9,734 nucleotides of DNA from Candidatus Bathyarchaeota archaeon (GCA_029259285.1 JAPDJB010000157.1:1-9734); one strand, 5' to 3'; counted from the stretch's first letter, positions 1 to 6,068 are shown. Notes: a model not told the origin generated them from the letters alone. Numbers and translations are program-made.

Positions 1-1507
1 TGCTCCCCTTAAGATGCTCCTCGAAGCTGAGGTAGGCTGCGTTTATGGTATACATCCTTATGGCATCCTCCCTGCTGACACACTGCCCCTCGCCAAGCTG
101 TCTTCCACCCTCGGTTCTCCGGGTGATGGCTGCCCATAGGCTTATGAAGGGGTTGTAGTGGGTGACTGGGGCGTCGGTTCCCGCAGCGACCACTATGCCA
201 TGGTCGATCCAGGCTCTATGGGGCTTGGCCCAGCTGGCCCTCTCGGCTCCTATGTTCTCGTAGAAGCTGTCTCCGAGGTAGTATAGGAAGCTGGGCTGGG
301 AGGCGACGACAACCCCGAGGCGTCTACACTGCTTGAAGTTCTCCTCGCTCGGCAGGTAGGCGTGGATCAACGTATATCTCCGACCCTTTATGCTCCTCTT
401 TCGATCCGTCTCCTCGAAGGCTTTTAGGACGAGGTCTATGGCCCTGCCACCGGCGGAGTGGACGCCTACGGTCATGTCGTGGAGATTCGCCTCGTCGATG
501 AGTCTCTGAAGCTTCTCCAGGGGCATCGTCTGGACTCCGTAGTTGTCGGGTTCACCCTCATAGGGTTCTCTTAGCAGCGCTGTCCTACCCCCTATTCCGC
601 CGTCTATCAGCAGTTTTAGGCCGAGGAATCTGAGCATCTCGTCGCCGAAGCCGGTTGAGAGGGGAAACTCCCTAATGCGCTTTAAACTCTCCTCCAGTGG
701 CTCATCGCCCTCTACACCCCGTAGCATCATGTTCACCCTCACCGTGAGGCCTCCTTCGGCCCTAGCCCTCTGATAGGCCCTCATATCCTCAGAGGTTATG
801 CCAGGCTCGATGACGCCCGTGATGCCGACCTCATTTAAGGCTCTACAAGCCCTCTTTATGGCCTCCACCTTCCTCTCGAAGCTCGGCTGGGGGATATGCC
901 TCTGAACAAGCCAGAAGGCTGGACGCTCCAATAGAACCCCCGTTGGCTCCCCCCTCTCATCCTTTACGATGACCCCTCCCTCGGGCTGCGGCGTCTCAGC
1001 AGTTATGCCAGCTATCTCCAGGGCCCTGCTGTTGACTACGACGACGTGGCCGCAGGTTCTGATGAGATAGACGGGGTTATCGGGAGCCGCCTCATCGAGA
1101 TCCCATCGATTCGGAAACCTATGCTCCTCCAACTTAGACTGATCCCATCCACGGCCTATGATCCACTCCCCTGGGCCAAGCTCCTCAGCCCTCTCCCTCA
1201 CCGCCTCCACGATATCCCTGATAGACTTCATCGGAGGCGTTGAGCAGTTTATCCAGAACATCGTCAGGCCGAGGCTCAGCAGGTGGATGTGGGAATCTAT
1301 AAGGCCTGGGAGGACGGTTCTCCCCTCTAGATCTATGACTTCCGTCTCCTCATCGATGTAGCGTTTAACCTCCTCATCTGAACCCACAGCCATTATCCAT
1401 CCATCCCTCACGGCGACGGCCTCGGCGATGGTGAAGTTCTCGTCGACGGTGATCATCTTCCCATTGAGGAGAACCAGATCAGCCTTACAGGGTTCCTTAA
1501 TGGACAT
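1..1507 (-). CDS. Amidohydrolase family 3 (YtcJ-like) metal-dependent hydrolase, C-terminus cut by window edge
   Basis: This is a predicted cytoplasmic metal-dependent hydrolase of the amidohydrolase 3 (YtcJ/TIM-barrel) family, which cleaves C-N bonds in amides or N-acyl compounds. The substrate cannot be told from sequence. I translated about 502 residues. An N-terminal beta-sandwich strand set carries ADLVLLNGKMITVD (residues 9-22), followed by VLPGLIDSHIHL (65-76) with the metal-binding HxH at 73-75. The family lysine is in LKLLIDGGIGGRTA (297-310, K298). Further metal/active-site His lie in VGVHSAGGRA (H350) and LIHAY (H382), and the catalytic Asp in AAGTDAP (D445). The usual HAxGD is HSAGG here. 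About 40-50 C-terminal residues (the GTIxxGKxADLVVL region) lie beyond base 1. ATG 1507 was chosen because a TATA-like box sits 28 bp upstream. The HTH gene lies 33 bp upstream on the same strand, so co-transcription or local regulation is possible. Family assignment is firm; substrate is unknown. Confidence 0.9.
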   Translation of the reverse strand, partial: MSIKEPCKADLVLLNGKMITVDENFTIAEAVAVRDGWIMAVGSDEEVKRYIDEETEVIDLEGRTVLPGLIDSHIHLLSLGLTMFWINCSTPPMKSIRDIVEAVRERAEELGPGEWIIGRGWDQSKLEEHRFPNRWDLDEAAPDNPVYLIRTCGHVVVVNSRALEIAGITAETPQPEGGVIVKDERGEPTGVLLERPAFWLVQRHIPQPSFERKVEAIKRACRALNEVGITGVIEPGITSEDMRAYQRARAEGGLTVRVNMMLRGVEGDEPLEESLKRIREFPLSTGFGDEMLRFLGLKLLIDGGIGGRTALLREPYEGEPDNYGVQTMPLEKLQRLIDEANLHDMTVGVHSAGGRAIDLVLKAFEETDRKRSIKGRRYTLIHAYLPSEENFKQCRRLGVVVASQPSFLYYLGDSFYENIGAERASWAKPHRAWIDHGIVVAAGTDAPVTHYNPFISLWAAITRRTEGGRQLGEGQCVSREDAIRMYTINAAYLSFEEHLKGS

Positions 1508-1530
1508 CTCATGAATAGGATGCCATAGGG

Positions 1531-1539
1531 GCTTTAAGG
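1531..1539 (-). promoter_or_regulatory. TATA-like box for the amidohydrolase gene
   Basis: On the minus strand the 33-bp gap between the HTH stop codon (1541-1543) and the amidohydrolase ATG (1507) contains CCTTAAAGC. It is centred about 28 bp before the ATG, the spacing expected for a leaderless archaeal transcript. This suggests the amidohydrolase can be transcribed separately from the HTH gene. The match to the TATA consensus is only moderate. Confidence 0.35.
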
Positions 1540-1540
1540 T

Positions 1541-2005
1541 TCATCCTAGGAGTAGGGTCAGCTCCTCCACCCTGAGTTCAGGTATAAGGCTTCGGCCATG
1601 CCTCCTCAACCTTATGAAGCCCAGCTCCTCCAGGGCTTTTAGGTCTAGGTAGACATTCTTCACATCCCTCCTGAGATGCTCGGCCAGCTCGCTTATGGAG
1701 GAGAACCTCATCCTGGAGAGGGTGTCTAGGAGTTCCAACCTCTTAGGCGTCAGCTTCGAGAGATCCTCAGCCGGCAGCTCCCAGGTCTCCTCCACATAGT
1801 ATTCCGACTCCCCCTCCTCGTCGTAGGCCCTCAAGGCGTTCATCATCCCAGACCACTCGAGATAATCTTCAAGGCGCTCTATCCACCCCTCCACCGAGCG
1901 GTCGGAGGGTTCCGTGAGGACTCCCCCATACTTCCTCTCCAGCTCCCTTATGCGTCGTCGAACCTCCTCCACCGTCAGCCTCCTCAAAACCCTTATCCTC
2001 ATCAT
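1541..2005 (-). CDS. Winged-HTH transcriptional regulator, HVO_A0114-like (COG4190-type)
   Basis: This is a 154-residue predicted DNA-binding protein. Residues 85-145 form a winged helix: LTPKRLELLDTL (85-96), then SSISELAEHLRRDVKNVYLD (102-121), whose second part is the recognition helix, then LKALEELGFIRLRR (122-135) and a short wing. This LT..R.ELL....SI.ELA..L.RD.KNVY.DL.ALEE.G pattern is typical of the HVO_A0114/COG4190 group of MarR-like proteins. The N-terminal half (10-60) is charged and probably helical. Its RRRIRELERKYGG...DYLEWSG pattern resembles N-termini of small antitoxin-like proteins, but no toxin gene is adjacent. It starts at ATG 2005 (a second in-frame ATG is at 2002) and is divergent from rtcB. 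It shares a TATA box with rtcB, and a 20-bp palindrome overlaps its own start, so autoregulation is likely. Its downstream neighbour on the same strand is an amidohydrolase. Fold is fairly certain; target genes are inferred. Confidence 0.82.
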   Translation of the reverse strand: MMRIRVLRRLTVEEVRRRIRELERKYGGVLTEPSDRSVEGWIERLEDYLEWSGMMNALRAYDEEGESEYYVEETWELPAEDLSKLTPKRLELLDTLSRMRFSSISELAEHLRRDVKNVYLDLKALEELGFIRLRRHGRSLIPELRVEELTLLLG

Positions 2006-2024
2006 TTTGGTTTAGAAGCCAAAA
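2005..2024. promoter_or_regulatory. Palindromic candidate operator at the HTH gene start
   Basis: The arms TTTTGG (2005-2010) and CCAAAA (2019-2024) are exact inverted complements around an 8-base centre. Two further symmetric pairs (TT/AA) lie inside it. The site lies between the shared TATA box and the HTH start codon, where a bound dimer would block HTH transcription. Being placed next to a winged-HTH gene makes autoregulation the natural reading, but binding is inferred. Confidence 0.5.
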
Positions 2025-2027
2025 ATC

Positions 2028-2034
2028 TTTATAA
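2028..2034. promoter_or_regulatory. Shared bidirectional TATA box for HTH gene and rtcB
   Basis: TTTATAA (CTTTATAAG in context) has a self-complementary core TTATAA at 2029-2034, centred at 2031.5. The HTH ATG (2005) is 26.5 bp to the left. On the right, a TTG (2056) is 24.5 bp away and the preferred rtcB ATG (2065) 33.5 bp away. It is the only good TATA element in the gap and is correctly placed for both directions, giving a leaderless HTH mRNA and a very short rtcB leader. Confidence 0.65.
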
Positions 2035-2064
2035 GCCCTCCCTCTGAGAGAAGGGTTGAGGCCT

Positions 2065-3513
2065 ATGGGTTATCCCATCAACAGGTTGGGGGACTTCATC
2101 TGGGAGATTCCAAAGGGCGCCGATCCGAGGATGAATGTCCCCACCAGGATATACGCCGACGACGCCCTCCTGAAGGGTATGACGAAGGATGCGACGATAA
2201 AGCAGGGCGTCGACGTCGCACAGCTTCCAGGGATATTGAAGTATAGCATCATACTCCCCGACGGCCATCAGGGATATGGCTTCCCCATAGGAGGCGTAGC
2301 CGCCTTCGACGCAGAGGAGGGGGTCATCTCCCCAGGTGGAGTAGGCTACGACATAAACTGCGGAGTGAGACTCATCAGGACAGACCTCACCTACGATGAG
2401 GTTAAACCAAAGCTGAGGGAGGTCATCGACACCATCTTCAGGCTTGTCCCCTGCGGCGTGGGCGTCGGAAGCAAGCTGAAGCTCTCAACCCGTGAGCTGG
2501 ACAACGCCGTAGTCGAAGGCGTGAGGTGGGCGATAGACCACGGCTACGGCTGGGAGGGGGATGAGAAGCATATGGAGGAGGGCGGCTGTATGAAGGAGGC
2601 GAATCCGGAGAAGGTCTCTAACAGGGCTAAGCAGAGGGGAGCCGGACAGCTCGGAACCCTCGGAGCCGGAAATCACTTCCTCGAAGTTGCGAGGGTTGCC
2701 GAGGTTTATGATGAGCGGGTTGCTAAGGCCTTCGGGATCACGGGGCCTGGACAGGTGGTCATCTGGATACACACTGGATCGAGGGGTTATGGCCATCAGA
2801 TCGCCAGCGACTATATACGGATAATGGATAGGGCTGCGAGGAGATATGGCATAAGGCTGCCCTCAAGGGAGCTGGTCTGCGCACCGGTGAAGAGCCGTGA
2901 GGCTGAGGACTACTTCCAGGCGATGGCTTGCGCCATAAACTGGGCCTTCATCAACAGACACATCATAATGCATCAGGTTCGCAGGGCCTTCGAGGAGGTC
3001 TTTAAGAGGCTTGCTGAGGATATGGGTATGCACCTAGTCTATGGCATGACTCATAACACGGCGAAGAGGGAGTGGCACATCGTCGACGGTAAGAGGCGTC
3101 TCGTCATCGTCCATAGAAAGGGGGCCTCAAGGGCCTTCGGCCCTGGGAGGGAGGATCTACCGCAGGATTATAGAGGCATCGGCCAGCCCGTCCTCCTCGT
3201 CGGAACAATGGGGACGGCGAGCTATCTCCTCGTGGGAACGGAGAAGGCCGAGGAGATCTCCTTCGCCAGCACGGCTCACGGCGCTGGGAGAGTCCTCTCC
3301 AGGGCTGCGGCTCGGAGACGATTCACTGCGAGCAGCGTCATCTCCGCTTTAAGGAGGAAGGGGATCATCGTCAGGGCAGCCAGCGGGCGAGTCGTCGAGG
3401 AGGAGACCCCCGAGGGCTACAAGGACATCCACAGGGTTGCCGATGTGAGCCATAGACTGGGTATAGGGACGAAGGTGATGATGACCGTCCCAATAGCCGT
3501 CGCCAAGGGCTAG
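2065..3513 (+). CDS. rtcB: RtcB RNA-splicing ligase (3'-phosphate/5'-OH tRNA ligase)
   Basis: RtcB joins 2',3'-cyclic phosphate or 3'-phosphate ends to 5'-OH ends using GTP and Mn2+; in archaea it seals tRNA halves after intron removal. The protein is 482 residues from ATG 2065, against 481 recalled for Pyrococcus horikoshii RtcB. Metal/active-site residues are all visible: GGVGYDINCG (D96, C99), GAGNHFLE (N203, H204), WIHTGSRG (H236), YGMTHN (H331). The guanylylated histidine is in STAHGAGR (H405), and the penultimate lysine is K481. ATG 2065 is preferred because MGYPINRLGDFIWEIP matches the family N-terminus residue for residue. An in-frame TTG at 2056 would add three residues and sits nearer the leaderless distance. 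No intein interrupts it, unlike some archaeal homologues. The cofactor archease is not encoded in this window. The riboflavin kinase gene follows after 35 bp and may be co-transcribed. Confidence 0.97.
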   Translation: MGYPINRLGDFIWEIPKGADPRMNVPTRIYADDALLKGMTKDATIKQGVDVAQLPGILKYSIILPDGHQGYGFPIGGVAAFDAEEGVISPGGVGYDINCGVRLIRTDLTYDEVKPKLREVIDTIFRLVPCGVGVGSKLKLSTRELDNAVVEGVRWAIDHGYGWEGDEKHMEEGGCMKEANPEKVSNRAKQRGAGQLGTLGAGNHFLEVARVAEVYDERVAKAFGITGPGQVVIWIHTGSRGYGHQIASDYIRIMDRAARRYGIRLPSRELVCAPVKSREAEDYFQAMACAINWAFINRHIIMHQVRRAFEEVFKRLAEDMGMHLVYGMTHNTAKREWHIVDGKRRLVIVHRKGASRAFGPGREDLPQDYRGIGQPVLLVGTMGTASYLLVGTEKAEEISFASTAHGAGRVLSRAAARRRFTASSVISALRRKGIIVRAASGRVVEEETPEGYKDIHRVADVSHRLGIGTKVMMTVPIAVAKG

Positions 3514-3517
3514 CCAA

Positions 3518-3540
3518 ATAAGGAGCAACACCCTCTTTAT
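3518..3540. promoter_or_regulatory. Inverted repeat before the HTH-riboflavin kinase gene (candidate RbkR operator/promoter)
   Basis: ATAAGGAG (3518-3525) and CTCTTTAT (3533-3540) are inverted complements at 7 of 8 positions, separated by 7 bases. They fill the short rtcB-ribK gap just before the TTG start. Both arms are also A/T-rich and may contain the TATA element for this gene. Because the downstream protein carries an HTH of the RbkR type, self-regulation through this site is plausible but untested. Confidence 0.4.
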
Positions 3541-3548
3541 CCGCGGCC

Positions 3549-4247
3549 TTGAAGAGGGGTTTGAGACCTCACCTATGGTTCACCCTCTATAGATTGATGA
3601 ATATGGGAGCTGGAAGAAGGGAGATAAGGGTCTCCACAACCGAGCTCTCCTCAGTGCTGGGATGCTCCCAGCAGTCAGCCTCCAGGCATCTGAAACTCCT
3701 CGAGCAGCTGGGCATGATAGAGAGAAGAGTTGGAGTCAACGGCAGCCATATAAGGATAACGGAGGAGGGGTTAAGAGCCCTATGGGAGGTCTACTATGGG
3801 CTTAGGAGGCAGCTGGAGGAGGGTGAGTTGGAGGCCTATATCTTCGAGGGCGTCGTATTCACAGGTCTGGGTGAGGGCGCCTACTACATCACTCGGGATG
3901 GATATAGGGAGCAGATAAGGGAGAAGCTGGGTTTTGACCCCTATCCTGGGACTCTCAACCTAAGATTGAGCGGCGGCTACATCGAGATGAAGCGGCGGCT
4001 GACCAGGATGCCAGCCATCATCCTAGAGGGCTTCAGGGATGAGGAGCGGAGCTTCGGCGCCGTGAGATGCTATCCAGCCGTCGTAAACGATGACGTCGAG
4101 GGAGCTGTGGTAGTGGCCGATAGAACAATCTACGACGACTCGGTGCTGGAGGTGATATCGCCGATATACCTGAGAAAGCACTTCAACCTTAGGGATGGAG
4201 ACCTCGTCAGAGTCTACGCATCCAGTCCTCGACGATCTTCCTCTTAA
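3549..4247 (+). CDS. ribK: CTP-dependent riboflavin kinase with N-terminal HTH domain (RbkR-type)
   Basis: This 232-residue protein phosphorylates riboflavin to FMN, with CTP rather than ATP as donor in the archaeal RibK family. Residues 10-80 form a winged HTH: STTELSSVLGCSQQSASRHL (29-48), then LKLLEQLGMIERR, a wing and ITEEGLRALWEVY. Residues 97-225 are the kinase domain, with GVVFTGLGEGAYYITRDGY (101-119), LGFDPYPGTLNLRL (127-140) and a late YLRKHFNLRDGDLVRVY (207-223). HTH plus kinase is the architecture described for RbkR, a bifunctional regulator of archaeal riboflavin genes. The start is TTG 3549; another in-frame TTG at 3561 is possible and loses only four residues. An inverted repeat precedes the gene. 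The last 41 bp, encoding the tail past the conserved domain, overlap the 3' end of ribL on the other strand. Kinase assignment is strong; the regulatory role is inferred from domain layout. Confidence 0.93.
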   Translation: MKRGLRPHLWFTLYRLMNMGAGRREIRVSTTELSSVLGCSQQSASRHLKLLEQLGMIERRVGVNGSHIRITEEGLRALWEVYYGLRRQLEEGELEAYIFEGVVFTGLGEGAYYITRDGYREQIREKLGFDPYPGTLNLRLSGGYIEMKRRLTRMPAIILEGFRDEERSFGAVRCYPAVVNDDVEGAVVVADRTIYDDSVLEVISPIYLRKHFNLRDGDLVRVYASSPRRSSS

Positions 4248-4656
4248 TCTTAGAGGAGCTGCTCAACTCCTCATCGCCGAACCGCCCTATACGGACAACC
4301 TCGATGTCCAGCCCCCTCTCCTCAATGATGCGTCTAACCTCCCTCTCGATTCGCTCCTGATCATAGCCTACGGCGATGATGTCGGGCTTCACATGCTCCA
4401 AGACGGCCTTCAGATTCATCTCCTCATAGCCGAGAAGAGCCTCATCGACGACCTTCAAGGCCTCGACGAGGGCTCTACGCTGATCCTCGGGGATGATGGG
4501 CCTCCGACCCTTCAATCGTTCCACGGTTCGATCTCTGGCGACGATGACGACGAGCCTGGCATTGGGGCCTCCAAGCCTCTTAGCCTCCTCAAGGAAGCGG
4601 ACATGTCCGTAGTGGAGGAGGTCGAAGACCCCTGAGGCTAGAACCGTCTTACCCAT
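4207..4656 (-). CDS. ribL: FAD synthase RibL (cytidylyltransferase-fold nucleotidyltransferase)
   Basis: RibL transfers AMP from ATP to FMN to make FAD, the step after riboflavin kinase. The protein has 149 residues from ATG 4656. The nucleotidyltransferase signature HYGH is in ASGVFDLLHYGHVRFLEEAK (residues 7-26). RDRTVERLKGRRPIIPEDQR (42-61) is the family's nucleotide-binding segment. DIIAVGYDQ (92-100) and the SSSSKIKRKI motif near the C-terminus (equivalent to ISSTxI) complete the site. GTG codons at 4668 and 4665 are open in frame, but ATG 4656 has an archaeal Shine-Dalgarno GGTGA five bases before it. It is the last gene of the rnp4-dphB-ribL operon and converges on ribK, overlapping it by 41 bp. 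The protein contains no cysteine, which is odd because the characterised methanogen RibL is reported to depend on cysteines. A related glycerol-phosphate or choline-type cytidylyltransferase is a weaker alternative. Confidence 0.9.
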   Translation of the reverse strand: MGKTVLASGVFDLLHYGHVRFLEEAKRLGGPNARLVVIVARDRTVERLKGRRPIIPEDQRRALVEALKVVDEALLGYEEMNLKAVLEHVKPDIIAVGYDQERIEREVRRIIEERGLDIEVVRIGRFGDEELSSSSKIKRKIVEDWMRRL

Positions 4657-4661
4657 AGGCC

Positions 4662-4666
4662 TCACC
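4662..4666 (-). promoter_or_regulatory. Shine-Dalgarno of ribL (decides start)
   Basis: GGTGA on the minus strand matches the archaeal anti-SD (UCACC). It is followed by GGCCT and then ATG 4656, a five-base spacing. It overlaps the dphB stop codon (TGA, 4664-4662), indicating translational coupling, and favours ATG 4656 over the upstream in-frame GTGs. Confidence 0.65.
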
Positions 4667-5693
4667 ACTCAAACTCCGCTAGGCCCAGCAGCCTCAAGGC
4701 GTCGAGTAGGCCCTCGCAGTATGAGATGGCTGCCAGGGCCGTAGGCCATCTCCCCTCACCGGCGTAGTATTCGGCGTCGCTCAGATACCTCGCGGCATAA
4801 TCCAATAGCCTCTTAGTCTCCTCGCTTAGGGGTTTATCCCTCAGCTTCTCCATCACCCTTCTACAGGATTCCATATATCTCTCCACCAGGTGTTCGGGTT
4901 CACCCCTCGGCCTCCACCCCTTTAAGGCTTCCCCTGGACAGTTGGCCAAAAGCCTCAATCCCTCCTCCTCCATGAAATGGAGGCGTCCAGGAATTATCAA
5001 CGCCTGAGGGGGATCACCGAAGTCTACATCTAAAAGCTCCACGGCTCTACCCCCCTTGACGAGGGGGTTGCTCCAGCCCAGCCTTGCAACGCCGATGGCT
5101 GGCGTCTCCTCATTGAAGACCTCCGGTCGATCAGCCTCTAGGAGGAGTCTCACCCCCTCGCTTACGCTCAGCCACCTATCCCTCTCGACGTCTAGGTCTA
5201 GGAGGATGAGAGTGTGGAGGCCTAGGCTGAGATTTCCCTCCAGGGCTTCCAGAACGGTGTCGGGTGGTCCCCGCTCTGGGAGTGGAAGTGTGACTATCCT
5301 CCCAAATTTATAGAGGGAGAGACCCGTCTCCGCTATCGCTGTAAATATGGAGGAGCCATGGATCACCCATGTTGGTATGCCCCGCCTCCTGGCTTCAAGT
5401 AGCAGCGATATATGCGTCGTCGCGGCGAGGCAATCCCCCCCGATGAGGAGGCCGACGAGGCATCCCGATGCCTCGTCCAATATCCTAAGCCTCTCCCCCT
5501 CCAAATCCCTCCTGGAAAGCTCCGTCAGAGGTCTCTGGAGCACTTCTTCAAGCCGTTCCCTCGATGTGGAGAGCCTCATGGTGTAGAACTCCACGTAGAG
5601 CTTGTCGCAGCTCCTCGCCTCCTCTATGGCCCTTAGGCTGAGGTCATATTCATCTGCCAGGCCTATGCTGATGAGTTTAAGCCCCCTCCCCAT
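4662..5693 (-). CDS. dphB: Diphthine synthase (DphB) fused to a C-terminal DUF357 domain
   Basis: DphB is the SAM-dependent methyltransferase of diphthamide synthesis; it methylates the modified His of elongation factor 2. Residues 1-260 fit it: LKLISIGLADEYDLSLRAIE (5-24), GGDCLAATTHISLLLEARRR (85-104), IHGSSIFTAIAETGLSLYKF (111-130), GLHTLILLDLD (158-168), IGVARLGWSNP (200-210) and PPQALIIPGRLHFMEEE (228-244). The usual GDP of the SAM-binding loop reads GDC. The protein has 343 residues, against about 250-270 for the family. The extra tail (about 270-343) contains LDYAARYLSDAEYYAGEG and ALAAISYCEGLLDALRLLGL, the pattern of DUF357, an archaeal domain of unknown function. ATG 5693 has a strong AAGGAGG seven bases upstream and overlaps the 3' end of rnp4 by 17 bp. 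ribL follows immediately. Enzyme assignment is strong, DUF357 assignment good, and the role of the fusion unknown. Confidence 0.93.
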   Translation of the reverse strand: MGRGLKLISIGLADEYDLSLRAIEEARSCDKLYVEFYTMRLSTSRERLEEVLQRPLTELSRRDLEGERLRILDEASGCLVGLLIGGDCLAATTHISLLLEARRRGIPTWVIHGSSIFTAIAETGLSLYKFGRIVTLPLPERGPPDTVLEALEGNLSLGLHTLILLDLDVERDRWLSVSEGVRLLLEADRPEVFNEETPAIGVARLGWSNPLVKGGRAVELLDVDFGDPPQALIIPGRLHFMEEEGLRLLANCPGEALKGWRPRGEPEHLVERYMESCRRVMEKLRDKPLSEETKRLLDYAARYLSDAEYYAGEGRWPTALAAISYCEGLLDALRLLGLAEFEW

Positions 5694-6003
5694 CGCCCCT
5701 CCTCCTTAAGGGTATGCGCATTATGGCCCCGCATCTCAGACAGGTGATGGCGACATGGGGTTCTCTACGTTGTCTAATCCTCACACGGCAGTTAACGCCT
5801 GGAACGAGGAAGCCCTTACATCGACGACAGATACGACGGCGGAGATCCCTCGGCAGATGTATGCGCACCCTCATAGCGATCCTCCTCGCCAGGTCTACAT
5901 AACGCTGAGCACGTTCAGGATTCTGATGGAAGACCTCATCGGCTAACCTGAACAATATCCGTATCCGCTCCAGGGCGATCTCCCTGGCCTCCCTATCCAC
6001 CAA
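5677..6003 (-). CDS. rnp4: RNase P protein component 4 (Rnp4/Rpp21)
   Basis: This is a 108-residue subunit of archaeal RNase P, the ribonucleoprotein that removes tRNA 5' leaders. Rpp21-family proteins pair with Rpp29 and bind the RNA specificity side. The N-terminal half is helical and basic: AREIALERIRILFRLADEVF (6-25), then ERAQRYVDLARRIAMRVRIHLP (30-51). A zinc ribbon follows, with C59-x2-C62 (RRRICRRCKGFLVPGVNC) and C88-x2-C91 (ITCLRCG), and the segment between them is Arg-rich. TTG 6003 and GTG 6000 are adjacent candidate starts differing by one residue; I cannot separate them. It is the first gene of a minus-strand operon with dphB (17-bp overlap) and ribL, and is divergent from the SHMT-like gene. 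A TATA-like TTTAAG lies about 34 bp upstream. All features agree with the family. Confidence 0.93.
   Translation of the reverse strand: MVDREAREIALERIRILFRLADEVFHQNPERAQRYVDLARRIAMRVRIHLPRDLRRRICRRCKGFLVPGVNCRVRIRQRREPHVAITCLRCGAIMRIPLRRRGDGEGA
5701..5707 (-). promoter_or_regulatory. Strong Shine-Dalgarno of dphB inside rnp4
   Basis: AAGGAGG on the minus strand lies seven bases before ATG 5693, within the 3' end of the rnp4 coding sequence. It fixes the dphB start and shows that operon-internal genes here use SD-led initiation. Confidence 0.7.
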
Positions 6004-6032
6004 CCCCGCCCAGAGAACATCTGGGTGGAGAG

Positions 6033-6040
6033 TCTTAAAC
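6033..6040 (-). promoter_or_regulatory. TATA-like box for the rnp4-dphB-ribL operon
   Basis: On the minus strand GTTTAAGA lies about 34 bp before the rnp4 TTG/GTG, which would give a leader of roughly 8 bases. A second candidate (TATTTAG, complement of 6061-6067) is further upstream. The match and spacing are only fair. Confidence 0.35.
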
Positions 6041-6060
6041 CCTATTCCTCCCTTAAGGTT

Positions 6061-6068
6061 CTAAATAC
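6061..6068 (+). promoter_or_regulatory. TATA-like box for the SHMT-like gene
   Basis: CTAAATAC is centred at about 6064.5, which is 24.5, 27.5 and 33.5 bp before the in-frame candidate starts GTG 6089, GTG 6092 and ATG 6098. The first two would be leaderless, and the third would have a leader of a few bases. Confidence 0.5.

Noticed and set aside
2485..2796. Minus-strand ORF inside rtcB
   Set aside because: Shadow of RtcB; no family features and no promoter or SD.
2065..3513. Possible intein in RtcB
   Set aside because: Some archaeal RtcB genes carry one, but this protein is 482 residues and aligns without an insertion.
4195..4635. Long plus-strand ORF over ribL
   Set aside because: It is antisense to the clearly conserved RibL frame, and its composition is that of a shadow frame with no recognisable motif.
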